Below, piece by piece: positions 16,311 to 26,305 of a stretch of DNA of 64,000 nucleotides. The number at the start of each line of letters is the position of its first letter. Positions within the stretch are counted from its first letter, which is position 1. The stretch is from Nitrospira sp. (GTDB taxonomy: Bacteria; Nitrospirota; Nitrospiria; Nitrospirales; Nitrospiraceae). A program made the translations under genes and the position numbers. The stretch is taken from assembly GCA_029194725.1 (NCBI GenBank), contig JARFXQ010000015.1, positions 1 through 64,000 of the forward strand, read 5' to 3'. Below the pieces are notes generated by a model. That model worked only from the letters and a program-made list of their open reading frames with translations, ran no database searches and had not been told where the DNA came from.

Positions 16311-17897
16311 TCATGAACACTTTACCATGTGCGATTCAGCTTGTGTGAGTTGAAGGAGCCCTCTCATCGGAGTCCCTGCCCAGGAAGGCCGGTTATTCAG
16401 CTCGTAACTCAATTCATAGCTGGCCTTCTCGATCAAATAGGCATCCAGCAGCAGGGCGCGGTCTTCGGCCTGCTCCGGGAGGAAAGGAGCCTTGCCCGCT
16501 GTCTCTGTATAGCTTGATAAGAATGCCTCCGTCGTCGACCGATACCATTGCCTCGCCCGCTGTTCCAGCTCCGATCGCCGTTCATCGGCATCCGGCCGAC
16601 TTCTCATCCGATCGAGCACCACAGAGGCGGCATAGTGGAATGATCGGATCATCCCCGCCACATCGAGGATGGGGACATGTTTTGCGCGCCGCTCAGCCAA
16701 TGGCCTGGCCGGCTCGCCCTCAAAATCAATAATTACGAAATCTCGCCCGGTATACAAGACCTGGCCCAAATGAAAATCACCGTGGCATCGAATTCTGACT
16801 GCCTGAGGATTTCGCTTGGCCGGAGCTTCGAGACGAGACAGCAACACGGCTTTCGATTCAAGCAAGAGGATCGCCAGTCGCCGGTTCGGCTCATCAAGTG
16901 CCTGGAGGTGGCCATCAAGCAATGTCAACGAGTCTTCGACAGAGCGTGTCATTCGATCACGCAACGATTGCCAGTAGCCCGGATCGCAGGGCTCCGGCAC
17001 GAACGCCGGATCGACAGTGTCTTGCGCCAAGGCAAGGTGTAATTCGGCCGTCCGACGCCCAAGCAGGGCTGCAGCATCGGTATAGGTACCGCTTGCAGGC
17101 ATGGCTAAGCCTGAGCTGTTCGCCAGTTCTGCTTCCAACTCGCTCAATGTGTATTGCCAAGTATCGCCTTGATTTTCGACGAACGCCTGTACAATCGCAA
17201 CAGTGCCGGGCTGTTGGTTGGATCCTGCATATTCCAATGAACCGAGCACTGCAGGACTGTGCGCATATCCCTGCGCCGTTAGGACTCGGCCAATCTCCAG
17301 ATCAGGATTAATTCCCGCTTCGAAACGCCGATAGAGCTTCAGCATTGCATGCCGACCGAACCTCACAGAAGTGTTGCTTTGCTCCCCCTTCATGACGGAC
17401 GATTCCGCCGATGCCGCTTCCACGAAAGCTGTTGAAAAGGTAGGGGTGGATGAAGCGAGAAGCCTTCCGCTCGCACCCTGAAAGCCGTTTCCGTAGCAGA
17501 TAGCGCGCAACAGCGCGCCGGCACAGGCGTGATCCCAAAGGGCGTCGTGCAGCAATCCTCGCCGGCCCCCGCTCCGGCCGACAATTATCAGCTCCGTCAA
17601 TACAGCCTCCGGATGGGCTTGCTGCATCTGCAATGCTCGTTCGCCCATCGAGACGGTGAGTATCATTGTATAGACGTCATGGCCGCCGCCATTATAAGAG
17701 ACGTCGATGAAAACCATGACCATTGAAGTGGCCGCTGTGCGAAGAGGAATGGTCTCGTTGATGCGAACCGTCGCAATCGTCCTTGCCTTGCCTCCGTACC
17801 ATCGAGCGGACAAGAGGGCCGACGGCAGCAGAGCTTCAAGCGCGCCGACGGTATCCTTATCGAACAGCCGTTCCCAATTGCCTTTGACGGTCAACAT
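16311..17897 (-). CDS. Maltokinase (trehalose synthase-associated, Mak/Pep2-like)
   Basis: Phosphorylates maltose to maltose-1-phosphate, the donor for GlgE. About 528 residues from ATG 17897; a GTG at 17930 is an alternative. The kinase-like fold shows the catalytic loop RCHGDFHLGQVLY and the metal-binding IIDFEGEP, with RRAKHVPILDVAGMIRS after it. The N-terminus (ALLPSALLSARWYGGKAR) is the maltokinase cap. In many bacteria this domain is fused to TreS; here it is separate, placed between glgE and glgB. Confidence 0.92.
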   Translation of the reverse strand: MLTVKGNWERLFDKDTVGALEALLPSALLSARWYGGKARTIATVRINETIPLRTAATSMVMVFIDVSYNGGGHDVYTMILTVSMGERALQMQQAHPEAVLTELIIVGRSGGRRGLLHDALWDHACAGALLRAICYGNGFQGASGRLLASSTPTFSTAFVEAASAESSVMKGEQSNTSVRFGRHAMLKLYRRFEAGINPDLEIGRVLTAQGYAHSPAVLGSLEYAGSNQQPGTVAIVQAFVENQGDTWQYTLSELEAELANSSGLAMPASGTYTDAAALLGRRTAELHLALAQDTVDPAFVPEPCDPGYWQSLRDRMTRSVEDSLTLLDGHLQALDEPNRRLAILLLESKAVLLSRLEAPAKRNPQAVRIRCHGDFHLGQVLYTGRDFVIIDFEGEPARPLAERRAKHVPILDVAGMIRSFHYAASVVLDRMRSRPDADERRSELEQRARQWYRSTTEAFLSSYTETAGKAPFLPEQAEDRALLLDAYLIEKASYELSYELNNRPSWAGTPMRGLLQLTQAESHMVKCS

Positions 17898-17993
17898 GAT
17901 CAAGAGCAGCCAGCCGATAGCCTCTCGCACGAACAGTGAAAGAATCCTGTCTGACTTACGGCACAGGTCATCGGCTATTCGCTTCGATTCACT

Positions 17994-20039
17994 TTACATA
18001 TGGATCCTGAATATATGGGCCGGCATCGAATGCGGATCGAGCTGCACATAGTTCCGTGGTCCCTGCCAGCTGTAGGAGGCGTCGGTGAGCAAATCCACCA
18101 CCTGATAGGGGTTGCCCGTTTGTAGTCCAAGCGCCTGGAGATCCAGCTGCACCCACCCGGAATGGACATAGTGGGGGCTAAGATTCACCACGATCAGCAC
18201 CGTGTTCTTTCCATCGGCGGAACGCCTGCTGTAGGCGATCAGTTCATCGTTGTCAACCTGGTGGAATATGAGGCTTAGGTCATTTTGAAAGGCAGGATTC
18301 TCATGGCGAATACGATTGACTCGACAGATCAACTCTTTCAGGCTATCAGGTCGATCCAGATCCCATGCGCGGATTTCATACTTTTCTGAATCGAGATATT
18401 CCTCACTCCCCTGCCTTTGCGGACGGTGTTCCATCAGCTCGAATGCCGGCCCATAGATGCCGTAATTCGCCCCCAGAGTGGCGGCTAAGATGAAGCGGGA
18501 CATAAAAATGGGACGCCCGCCGTGTTGCAATTGTTCCGTCAAGATATCAGGGGTATTGGGCCAGAGATTGGGCCGGAAAAACTCCCGCACATCCGTCTTG
18601 GTCAATTCCGTGAAGTACTGGATCAATTCCCACTTGGACTGTCGCCAGGCAAAATAGGTGTACGACTGCGTGAAGCCGAGCTTCGCCAAGCGGTACATAA
18701 TTTTGGGTCTGGTGAAGGCTTCCGAGAGAAACAGCACATCTGGATGGTCGCGCTTCACCTCCCTGATCAGCCACTGCCAGAATGCAAACGGTTTGGTGTG
18801 GGGATTATCGACCCGGAAAATTCGGACACCCTGATCAATCCAGTGAACCACGACATCTTTCAGTTCCTGCCATAAGGGAGTCCACTGGTCGTTTTCAAAA
18901 TTCAGCGGATAGATGTCCTGATATTTCTTCGGCGGATTCTCGGCATATTGAATGGTGCCGTCCGGCCGATGCATAAACCATTCGGGATGTTGCTTGACGT
19001 AAGGATGATCGGGCGAACATTGGAAGGCGAGGTCCAACGCGACCTCCAACCCATGCTCCTCGCTTTTCCTTACGAGCCGCCTAAAGTCCTCCTCCGTCCC
19101 CAAGTCAGGATGAATGGCCGTATGGCCCCCTTCGGCAGCCCCGATGGCCCAAGGGCTTCCCACCGAATCGGAATTTCCGTTTGGATCGTTATTCTTGCCC
19201 TTTCGAAAGGTCCGGCCGATCGGATGAATCGGAGGAAGGTACAAGACATCAAATCCCATGCCGGCAACGTAGGGTAAGCGGGCCTCGCAATCCTTAAACG
19301 TGCCATGGCGTCCGGCGTCGGATGCGCAGGAGCGAGGAAATACTTCATACCAGGCGCCGAATCCAGCCCTAACTCGATCCACGATGACCGCTAATTCCTT
19401 GTCATAGATGGTCGGCCAAGGATGGTCCGCATACCGTGTTATAAGATCAGCCAGCTCTGGTTCCAGGACTGTCTTCACCGTCCGCTCACGCTCCTCGCCA
19501 TGTCCCATCGCTGCAGCGATCGCATTGAGCCGCGCCGCGTCTCCCCCATCTGCACGAAGAGCAGCCGCCTTGATCAAGTCCCGACCGATTAGGAGATCCA
19601 CGGTCACATCTTGGTCCGCAGCGACGCGTTTGCGCATATCTCGCTGCCAGGAGCGGAAGTGATCGATCCATGCAGTCACCGTGTAATAGTACAAGCCTTG
19701 ATGCCGAACCTCAAAGGAGGCGCGCCACCGGTCGTTCTCCACGAAAACCAGCGATAACTCGGACCAAGTTTGTTCCCCTTCATGGCGGTATCGAAGGACG
19801 CCCGCGATCTCATCATGGCCGTCGGTGAACAGGTCCGCCTCCACCACCACGGTCTGTCCCACCACCCGCTTGATCGGGAACCGGCCACCGTCGATTTCCG
19901 GCCGGACCCCCTCGATCACGACACGGCGGCGCCCATCGATACCCAAATCGCTGCCGTCGCCGGCCAGACGTGTGCTGGTCAACTGTGTCTCCAACGTAAC
20001 AGCCGTCGGAGGGTTAGGCTTTTGCTTTGATTGTTTCAT
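17994..20039 (-). CDS. glgE: Alpha-1,4-glucan:maltose-1-phosphate maltosyltransferase
   Basis: Extends alpha-1,4-glucan with maltosyl units from maltose-1-phosphate. 681 residues, a normal length. The N-terminal sandwich (RVVIEGVRPEIDGGRFPIKR) is characteristic of GlgE. The GH13 barrel holds LYLPPIHPIGRTFRKGKNN, the nucleophile region IFRVDNPHTKPFAFW and the acid-base Glu in FLSEAFTRPK. It starts 12 bases after the membrane protein gene, so the two are coupled. Confidence 0.97.
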   Translation of the reverse strand: MKQSKQKPNPPTAVTLETQLTSTRLAGDGSDLGIDGRRRVVIEGVRPEIDGGRFPIKRVVGQTVVVEADLFTDGHDEIAGVLRYRHEGEQTWSELSLVFVENDRWRASFEVRHQGLYYYTVTAWIDHFRSWQRDMRKRVAADQDVTVDLLIGRDLIKAAALRADGGDAARLNAIAAAMGHGEERERTVKTVLEPELADLITRYADHPWPTIYDKELAVIVDRVRAGFGAWYEVFPRSCASDAGRHGTFKDCEARLPYVAGMGFDVLYLPPIHPIGRTFRKGKNNDPNGNSDSVGSPWAIGAAEGGHTAIHPDLGTEEDFRRLVRKSEEHGLEVALDLAFQCSPDHPYVKQHPEWFMHRPDGTIQYAENPPKKYQDIYPLNFENDQWTPLWQELKDVVVHWIDQGVRIFRVDNPHTKPFAFWQWLIREVKRDHPDVLFLSEAFTRPKIMYRLAKLGFTQSYTYFAWRQSKWELIQYFTELTKTDVREFFRPNLWPNTPDILTEQLQHGGRPIFMSRFILAATLGANYGIYGPAFELMEHRPQRQGSEEYLDSEKYEIRAWDLDRPDSLKELICRVNRIRHENPAFQNDLSLIFHQVDNDELIAYSRRSADGKNTVLIVVNLSPHYVHSGWVQLDLQALGLQTGNPYQVVDLLTDASYSWQGPRNYVQLDPHSMPAHIFRIHM

Positions 20040-20051
20040 CTCTTCCGTTGT

Positions 20052-20756
20052 TTACAGATGCGACAGCTCGTCGATCTTTTCTTCTTTTCCCTTTCTCAGA
20101 CGCCGTTCGATAGCCTCACGCATCAGATGCCGGATTCCGAGACCCACGCCAAGTGCGAGCGAGAAGACGACCCCCCCGAATGTAATCGAAAACGCCGAGA
20201 TGACGATCTCTTTGGCGATGCCCAGCTGCGTCAGCACCATGGCACATGTGAATAACAGAATCCCCCAACGAACCAGGCTCGCCACGATGCGTGCCTCATG
20301 CAGTTGCGCATTCACCGCCGCGATCAGCGCCGCCTCCGCGAAGAAATTTGCGGATAGTACGCCGATCAGCAATACCAACGCGGCTGCGAGCACATTGGGC
20401 AGAAAACCCACAATCTGGCTGATGAGATTGGCTGTGGCCGGCAGATTCACCGCGTCCACGCCCATGAACGCAAAGAGCAGAAACACAGTCCAAAACAAGA
20501 TGCGACTCAGAACGACCGATGCCGGTTGCTTGATGCCTGCTTGGGCCAACGGCTGATTGAGCCCGAACCGCTCGCAGAGACGATCGAACCGAAAGGCCGT
20601 GAGGACACGCACCGTCAGCGCTCTGACCAGCCATGCCATGGCCAATCCGACCAAAAGGAACGTGGCGAGCGCCAGAAGTCTCGGCAATACCAACAGAATC
20701 TGCATCACAGCGTCACGAAATCCGGCTATCATTGTGTCGCGCCAGAGGTCACTCAT
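20052..20756 (-). CDS. Membrane protein with MscS-type conserved TM helices
   Basis: 234 residues with about five hydrophobic segments: QILLVLPRLLALATFLLVGL, ILFWTVFLLFAFMGV, VLAAALVLLIGVLSANFF, a segment around ILLFTCAMVLTQLGIA, and the Gly-rich ITFGGVVFSLALGVGLGIRH. This is the conserved TM-helix domain of small-conductance channel relatives, without the cytoplasmic MscS vestibule. In a trehalose/glycogen operon it may help handle osmotic change. It overlaps the preceding glycosyltransferase gene by 8 bases. Confidence 0.8.
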   Translation of the reverse strand: MSDLWRDTMIAGFRDAVMQILLVLPRLLALATFLLVGLAMAWLVRALTVRVLTAFRFDRLCERFGLNQPLAQAGIKQPASVVLSRILFWTVFLLFAFMGVDAVNLPATANLISQIVGFLPNVLAAALVLLIGVLSANFFAEAALIAAVNAQLHEARIVASLVRWGILLFTCAMVLTQLGIAKEIVISAFSITFGGVVFSLALGVGLGIRHLMREAIERRLRKGKEEKIDELSHL

Positions 20757-22017
20757 CCCGCCACCTCCATCGATCCGTAAGATAACGCTTCATCGCCTCG
20801 AACCGGCGACAGAGCGACTCCACTGACGCCTCCACCTGTCCGCTACCGCCGCGCTGTGTGTCAAGGACAAAGGAAGCGGTCTGCCCGAGATATAATGGGG
20901 TCAGCGATTTCAGCAAATGTTCCCGGTGCAGCACCTGGTCATGATACGCCAGTGCAAACTCGTACACGACCTGCACCCAGAGATCCTCGGGAAAATGGAA
21001 TTCGTCGGACTCCTGGATTCCAAGCGTGAGGATTTGGCTTAGTGTCTCCGGCGAGAGGATGACTTCCCACATCGGCAACAGATCGCGCACCCCCTGTCGC
21101 ATTCCACTGACCATGCGGGCGATGTTAATCGAACCGGTGAGCGGCGCATATTCAACCACCCCATAAAGCGGCACATCGGTCGACTCATGGGTGCGTTCCC
21201 ACCCCGACTCGTAGTCCTCCATCGAATGAAAGATCGCTCCGACGGCAGTCGCCAGCACATGGGCCAGATCGGCTGTTCCTAATTTGGAATCCTGGTCCTT
21301 GACACCGAGAAACGCATGGCACACTTGATAGCCCTCGGCGAGGGCGACGGTCGTCATCCACCCGTCGAAGCTGATGCGGGTCGCATCCTGTGACCAGAAC
21401 GGGTTCTTGATCAACTTCCGTGCGAGGTGACCTGAAAGACCGTAGCCGCCGCCACTGGGATACCGCAACCGCTTTCCATACAGCGCCCGCATCAAGGGAT
21501 AGAGTAGATTGTTCACCAAGGTACCTTCATACCGATGCCGCCGGAACAGCGGGACGACGAAATCCATGCCGTCGCGATAGATCGGACCGCCCAGCAATTC
21601 CACCCATTGGGGAGACAACGAGCGCAGATTGCCCTCGATGATGAGACACACTTTTGCTTGGAGCGACTGTGCCGTCTCACACAGGCGGCGGACATCGTCG
21701 GCTCGTCCCGAGAGACCGGAATCCGTCCCCAGGCTTGCATAATGTCCCGCCGCCCCGGGAACGATGCGCATGGCGACTTGGCCGGTGGCAAGCCGTTCAA
21801 CGATCTCCGGCGTGCCGTCTTGGGACCCGCCGTCGTAATTCACGATCATCATCGAGGCGCCGGCGAAGGCTCGTTGTAGCCCTTCAATGATGCTTTTCAC
21901 CACTTGCTCAATCGTCCCAGCGTTGTTCAGAGTCAAAAGACCCACCACGACATCGACCGTCATGGCCTGATCGGGGACCTGCCCGGCTGGTTCACTCATG
22001 ACTGACCGGTCGGCCAT
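20749..22017 (-). CDS. GT-A glycosyltransferase, probably sugar-nucleotide dependent
   Basis: 422 residues. The N-terminal half is a family 2-like GT-A fold: VVVGLLTLNNAGTIEQVV, the NYDGGSQDGTPE nucleotide-binding segment, and YPSGGGYGLSG later. The C-terminal half is helical and unassigned (LYLGQTASFVLDTQRGG). It could make a glucosyl- or mannosyl-glycerate type compatible solute, given its neighbours, but this is inference. It starts 171 bases after treT and overlaps the membrane protein gene by 8. Confidence 0.78.
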   Translation of the reverse strand: MADRSVMSEPAGQVPDQAMTVDVVVGLLTLNNAGTIEQVVKSIIEGLQRAFAGASMMIVNYDGGSQDGTPEIVERLATGQVAMRIVPGAAGHYASLGTDSGLSGRADDVRRLCETAQSLQAKVCLIIEGNLRSLSPQWVELLGGPIYRDGMDFVVPLFRRHRYEGTLVNNLLYPLMRALYGKRLRYPSGGGYGLSGHLARKLIKNPFWSQDATRISFDGWMTTVALAEGYQVCHAFLGVKDQDSKLGTADLAHVLATAVGAIFHSMEDYESGWERTHESTDVPLYGVVEYAPLTGSINIARMVSGMRQGVRDLLPMWEVILSPETLSQILTLGIQESDEFHFPEDLWVQVVYEFALAYHDQVLHREHLLKSLTPLYLGQTASFVLDTQRGGSGQVEASVESLCRRFEAMKRYLTDRWRWRDE

Positions 22018-22188
22018 CGGTATAATCGTGAGGCGTGAGGCCCGCTTCGCCGACTTCGCGAGGCATGCGAGGCCCTGGGCTTCGCCGCGAGGCGAGCATG
22101 AAGCGAGAGGTGCTGATTGGAACAGTGTTTCGGTAACTCATTGATACCGCAACATCCTCTCTCTACTCAGCACTCAGAACTTCCTCGC

Positions 22189-23388
22189 TTATTGCGGCGG
22201 CATGATCTTCAGGAGCGTGAGGAAGTCGGCCAGTTGCCTAGTGATCAGAAAATTCCGACGGACGTGCTCCCGTCCCGCTGCTCCCATGCGGGTGATCAGA
22301 CCAGGATTATTCAATAAATGACGCAGGCGGAATCCCGCCCCTTCCGCGGAATGAACGACATATCCGGTCACGTCGTCGATGAGTTGAGCTGCGATTCCTC
22401 CGGCTGTCCCTCCGACCACCGGCTTTCCTTTCCACATGGCCTCCGAGACGGTCACGCCGAACCCCTCTTTAAGCGACTTCTGGAGTACGATTGTAGCCGT
22501 CCGTTGCAGAGCATTAATTTCCAGATCGGCCTCCGGCGGCAGTTGCACTAGGTGGATATCAGGATCCCGCGCCGCCGCCTCACGCGCTTCGGCCAACACC
22601 GCTTCTCCCTCCGCGTCATGCATGACCCCGGATCCAGCAAGAACCAATCGACAATCGTGGTTCTTCTTCACAATGCGATAGGCTTGGATGGCGCCGAGCG
22701 GATCCTGGAACCACTCGAACTTTGCCACCTGCAGGATGATCGGTTTAGTGCGCGGAATGCCCAGCCGATCCACGATCTGATTGATTTCCGATCTTGTCAT
22801 CTCCCGATTCTTCGGGCTCAGCGGATCGATTGAGGGATACATGAGAAACTTCGGGATCGGCAGCCGTTGCGCAAAGCCGGACAATGAAAATATAGCCGCG
22901 TCGTACTTCAATGCATGCCGCCGCACAAATGTCCAGGCACGCCGTTGCGGCTGGGACAGGTCCAGATGGCAGCGCCATACCCAAGCCCCACTCGTCCGAT
23001 ACTCAACCAAGCCGGCCGGCTGATGGTCGTGGATCATGATCATGTCCGCCTCGAGGTTCAGCGCCTTCGCGTTCTCCTCGTTGATCTCCCGGAAGGTCTG
23101 GTACATGTCCTCGGTGACCTTTTCGTCGCGTCCCTGCAAAGCATCGGTGAGCCGTTTCACGACCGTAAAGAACTCCTGCGTCCCCGCAATGACCTCCCAA
23201 CGGGCCTCTACACCCAACGCCGTCATCATCGGCACCAAGCGTCGCAAGAGCTCTGCCGCCCCTCCACCGTACCGAACTGCGTTCACATGCACCATGCTTC
23301 GCCCCTTGACCAGGTCGCTCAACCGGTACAGGAAATCGACCGTTCCCTTCGGCGACACTTCCCGATATTCATCAAGCGCAGTACTCAT
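22189..23388 (-). CDS. treT: Trehalose synthase, glycosyltransferring type
   Basis: Joins NDP-glucose and glucose to make trehalose in one step. About 399 residues from ATG 23388, preceded by AGAGGA; the frame extends to 23439 without such a site. It has a GT4 (GT-B) fold: the N-terminal HVNAVRYGGGAAELLRRLVP typical of TreT, the IMIHDHQPAGLVEY loop, and the C-terminal EGFGVTVSEAMWKGKPVVG with the Glu-x7-Glu pattern. It follows treS by about 35 bases. TreT plus TreS gives two independent links to trehalose. Confidence 0.9.
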   Translation of the reverse strand: MSTALDEYREVSPKGTVDFLYRLSDLVKGRSMVHVNAVRYGGGAAELLRRLVPMMTALGVEARWEVIAGTQEFFTVVKRLTDALQGRDEKVTEDMYQTFREINEENAKALNLEADMIMIHDHQPAGLVEYRTSGAWVWRCHLDLSQPQRRAWTFVRRHALKYDAAIFSLSGFAQRLPIPKFLMYPSIDPLSPKNREMTRSEINQIVDRLGIPRTKPIILQVAKFEWFQDPLGAIQAYRIVKKNHDCRLVLAGSGVMHDAEGEAVLAEAREAAARDPDIHLVQLPPEADLEINALQRTATIVLQKSLKEGFGVTVSEAMWKGKPVVGGTAGGIAAQLIDDVTGYVVHSAEGAGFRLRHLLNNPGLITRMGAAGREHVRRNFLITRQLADFLTLLKIMPPQ

Positions 23389-23423
23389 GGCGCTATCCTC
23401 TTCCGACCTATTCTTTTCCGGCG

Positions 23424-25103
23424 TCAAATGGCGCTCCACTCAAGGTCGTAGGTGCTGTCCCATGAGCGGACCACCGGCAGGGTGAACCAATAGGATCCGT
23501 ACGGACCGAGACTGAGCACATAGGGATGGTCCCGGATCTGCGGGAATCGAGAATCGCCGAACAGCTCGATCGGAACGATACCCTTGAACCGAGTCAGATT
23601 CAGTTCCACGGCCTGCGCCGACTCCGCCAAATTATGGACAAGGAGCACGGTCTCTCCTTCGTAGGTCCGCAGATAAGCCAGAATCCTCTCGTTCGACGGC
23701 GTCAAGAATTCCAACGTGCCCCGTCCGAAGACTTTGTGCCGCTTGCGAATGCCGATCATGCGACGCATCCAATGGAGCAGCGAATGCGGCGTCTGCTTTT
23801 GCGTATCCACATTGATCGATTGGTAGCCGTAGACCGGATCAGTGACAAGCGGAAGAAACAACTTCGCAGGATCCGCTTTGGAGAATCCGGCATTCCGATC
23901 CGCGGTCCAATGCATCGGTGTCCGTACGCCGTTGCGGTCGCCCAAATGGATGTTGTCGCCCATGCCGATCTCATCGCCGTAATAGATGATCGGCGTGCCC
24001 GGCAAGGTGAACACAATGCTATTGAGCAGTTCGATCTTGCGTCGGTCGTTCTCGAGCAACGGCGCGAGACGGCGCGCGATGCCGATGTTTCGGCGTGCCT
24101 GAGGATCGCGGGCATAGGCATAGTACATGTAATCCCGCTCTTCTCCAGTGCACATTTCCAACGTCAATTCGTCATGATTCCGGAGAAAGAGGCACCATTG
24201 GCAATTCGCCGGAATCGGGGGCGTATGTTTGAACATATCGAGAATGGGCCGGCGATCCTCGCTCCGCAATCCCATGAACAGGCGCGGCATCAGCGGAAAA
24301 TGGAAGGCCATATGGAATTCGTCGCCGCTGCCGAAATAAGGACGCACATCGCTCGGCCATTGGTTTGCCTCCGCCAAGAGAACTCTGGCGCTGTAGCGGT
24401 CATCGATTCGTTTCCGGATCTCCTTCAGATAGACATGGGTTTCGGGCAGGTTCTCGCAAATCGTGCCTTCGCGCTCGAACAAGTAAGGGACTGCATCACA
24501 ACGAAACCCGTCGAGGCCCTGATCCAGCCAAAACTCCATGACCTCCCGCATCGCCTCCCTGACCGCTGGATTGTCGTAGTTCAGGTCAGGTTGATGGCTG
24601 AAGAACCGGTGCCAATAATACGCCTTCGCCTCGGGATCCCAGGTCCAATTGGACTTTTCCGTATCCACGAAGATAATACGCGCCTTTGTGTATTTCTGAT
24701 CCGTCTCGCTCCAGACATAGTAATCCCGCGTCGGAGCCTGCGGCGACATACGGGCTTCCTGAAACCACGCATGCTGATCGGACGTGTGATTCAACACCAA
24801 ATCGGCGATGACGCGCATGCCGCGCTGGTGGGCCGCATCCAGCAGCTTCCGGAACACTTCGGGGGAGCCGTACGAAGGCGCAATGGTGGTGAAATCCGCC
24901 ACATCGTAGCCATCGTCCCGCAATGGCGACGGATAAAAGGGCAGCAGCCAGAGACAGTCCACTCCCAACCACTCGAGATAGTCGAGCTTCTCGATCAGGC
25001 CGGTGAAATCCCCGATGCCGTCATCATTACTGTCGTTGAAGGCCCGCACGTGCAGCTCGTAGAACACGGCGTCCTTGTACCAAAGCGGATCTTGGTTCAG
25101 CAT
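23424..25103 (-). CDS. treS: Trehalose synthase / maltose alpha-D-glucosyltransferase
   Basis: Interconverts trehalose and maltose. 559 residues, matching TreS without a fused maltokinase. It begins with [18 protein letters not shown], then [20 protein letters not shown], the nucleophile segment [15 protein letters not shown], the acid-base Glu in LLAEANQWP and a late [10 protein letters not shown] motif. It starts 10 bases after the DUF5752 gene, with GAGGA before its ATG. Its product maltose feeds the maltokinase and GlgE further down the strand. Confidence 0.96.
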   Translation of the reverse strand: MLNQDPLWYKDAVFYELHVRAFNDSNDDGIGDFTGLIEKLDYLEWLGVDCLWLLPFYPSPLRDDGYDVADFTTIAPSYGSPEVFRKLLDAAHQRGMRVIADLVLNHTSDQHAWFQEARMSPQAPTRDYYVWSETDQKYTKARIIFVDTEKSNWTWDPEAKAYYWHRFFSHQPDLNYDNPAVREAMREVMEFWLDQGLDGFRCDAVPYLFEREGTICENLPETHVYLKEIRKRIDDRYSARVLLAEANQWPSDVRPYFGSGDEFHMAFHFPLMPRLFMGLRSEDRRPILDMFKHTPPIPANCQWCLFLRNHDELTLEMCTGEERDYMYYAYARDPQARRNIGIARRLAPLLENDRRKIELLNSIVFTLPGTPIIYYGDEIGMGDNIHLGDRNGVRTPMHWTADRNAGFSKADPAKLFLPLVTDPVYGYQSINVDTQKQTPHSLLHWMRRMIGIRKRHKVFGRGTLEFLTPSNERILAYLRTYEGETVLLVHNLAESAQAVELNLTRFKGIVPIELFGDSRFPQIRDHPYVLSLGPYGSYWFTLPVVRSWDSTYDLEWSAI

Positions 25104-25112
25104 TCACTATCC

Positions 25113-25790
25113 TCAGACTCTCGCGAGAAATTCGTCGCACACCGTCAGGAGGCTCGACCGCAGACGCTCGAGGCTTCCCAAATAGGGGTTGATGGAGCGA
25201 ATGGCATTCGCCAATTCTTCTAAACCCAGGCTTGATCTGATCCAAGCAGAGAAGTCGCTTTCTTCACGCCCCAACCGGAAATGCGCTTCGAACATGTGGA
25301 AATAGATCGCACTGACATCGACTTCCGACACCGCCTGTCGAAATTCCGCGAGAGACCTGGCCTCCAGACCGATCGGAACCTCCAGAATCCGGGACCGCTT
25401 GAAATGAAACGGCTCGCCGAACACCACACGGGGAATAATGGACATCCGCGACAGATGGTCGTCGATGATCGAAATAATCTCTTCCCGCAAGTCCTCCAGG
25501 TTCGGATAGTCGAAGGGGTCGACCACAGCGAGCCGCTCGCCCAGCACGTGGTCTCCAATCTGCATCACGACCCATTGCGCAAAATCATTCGGATAGGCCC
25601 GCTCAATGAACCGATGGCGGAGAAAATAGCTATGGGTATGAAAATGGATGGAATCAAGGGGGACCTCTTCGACGATTTCGGCAAGCTCTTTTTCGTCCTC
25701 CGCCTGTTGGCCAAGGATTTCCTGAACCTCGCTGCACCCGATGAATGTAAATGTAGAATCGGGGATCGTATGGTCGGACTGGTGAGTCAT
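25113..25790 (-). CDS. DUF5752-like protein at head of trehalose locus
   Basis: 225 residues with no signal peptide or membrane helix. Visible features are FTFIGCSEVQ at the start, IHFHTHSYFLRHRFIERAY near residue 48 and a second helical half (AIYFHMFEAHFRLGREESDF) that echoes the first, suggesting an internal duplication. I believe it is the DUF5752 family found next to trehalose synthase genes, but the match is from memory. Its role is unknown; its position as first gene suggests a regulatory or accessory part in trehalose synthesis. Confidence 0.65.
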   Translation of the reverse strand: MTHQSDHTIPDSTFTFIGCSEVQEILGQQAEDEKELAEIVEEVPLDSIHFHTHSYFLRHRFIERAYPNDFAQWVVMQIGDHVLGERLAVVDPFDYPNLEDLREEIISIIDDHLSRMSIIPRVVFGEPFHFKRSRILEVPIGLEARSLAEFRQAVSEVDVSAIYFHMFEAHFRLGREESDFSAWIRSSLGLEELANAIRSINPYLGSLERLRSSLLTVCDEFLARV

Positions 25791-25894
25791 ATGGAGTATC
25801 GATCGCTACCTAGATGATTGAGGCGCATTCTTGGATACATGATCTGCTTGTGGTGACTCTAGCTGGAAATCTTCGGTCTCTGTCAACCCTCAGA

Positions 25895-26305
25895 TTACGC
25901 TTTTCTATCCTGAACTGCGATACTGCCAGACTGTTGCAACTCACTCGCGGGAAAGCTGTCCGACTTGGTTCTATCATGGATTTTCTTATGCGTGGTTGCG
26001 CCGTGACTCCCAAACAGGCTACGCGGACTATGCTTCTCAAAACAGTCCATTCTACTCAATGTCATGGAGTACTCCCCATTTGTCAAGCGGCACAGTTCCT
26101 GAGGAGGTAAAGCATCATGACCTTCTCCGGCCATGATGAGACACTGATCCCTCACGAAGAGACGCCATCCAAGATCACGGATCTCTTTCACATTGAATCC
26201 CAGCATGTCGCGGTAATATCTTGCAGAATGTTCAAGGTCAGGCATGGCGATGACATACAGACAAAGTCGCGGTCGATTGTTACTTCGCTCGACGTTTGAC
26301 GGCAT
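25895..26305 (-). pseudogene. Truncated VOC/glyoxalase-like gene
   Basis: The first 70 residues from about ATG 26305 are a good VOC-family start: CLYVIAMPDLEHSARYYRDM, then GWRLFVRDQCLIMAGEG and ALPPQEL. After that the product (CRLTNGEYSMTLSRMD onward) has no resemblance to the expected second beta-alpha-beta-beta-beta unit, so the gene is probably broken by deletion or rearrangement. It overlaps the end of the Old Yellow Enzyme gene by about 26 bases. A dimeric half-module protein is an unlikely alternative. Confidence 0.6.

Noticed and set aside
23526..25223. 565-codon open frame antisense to treS
   Set aside because: Longer than treS itself but only a shadow of its GC-rich codons; no motif seen.
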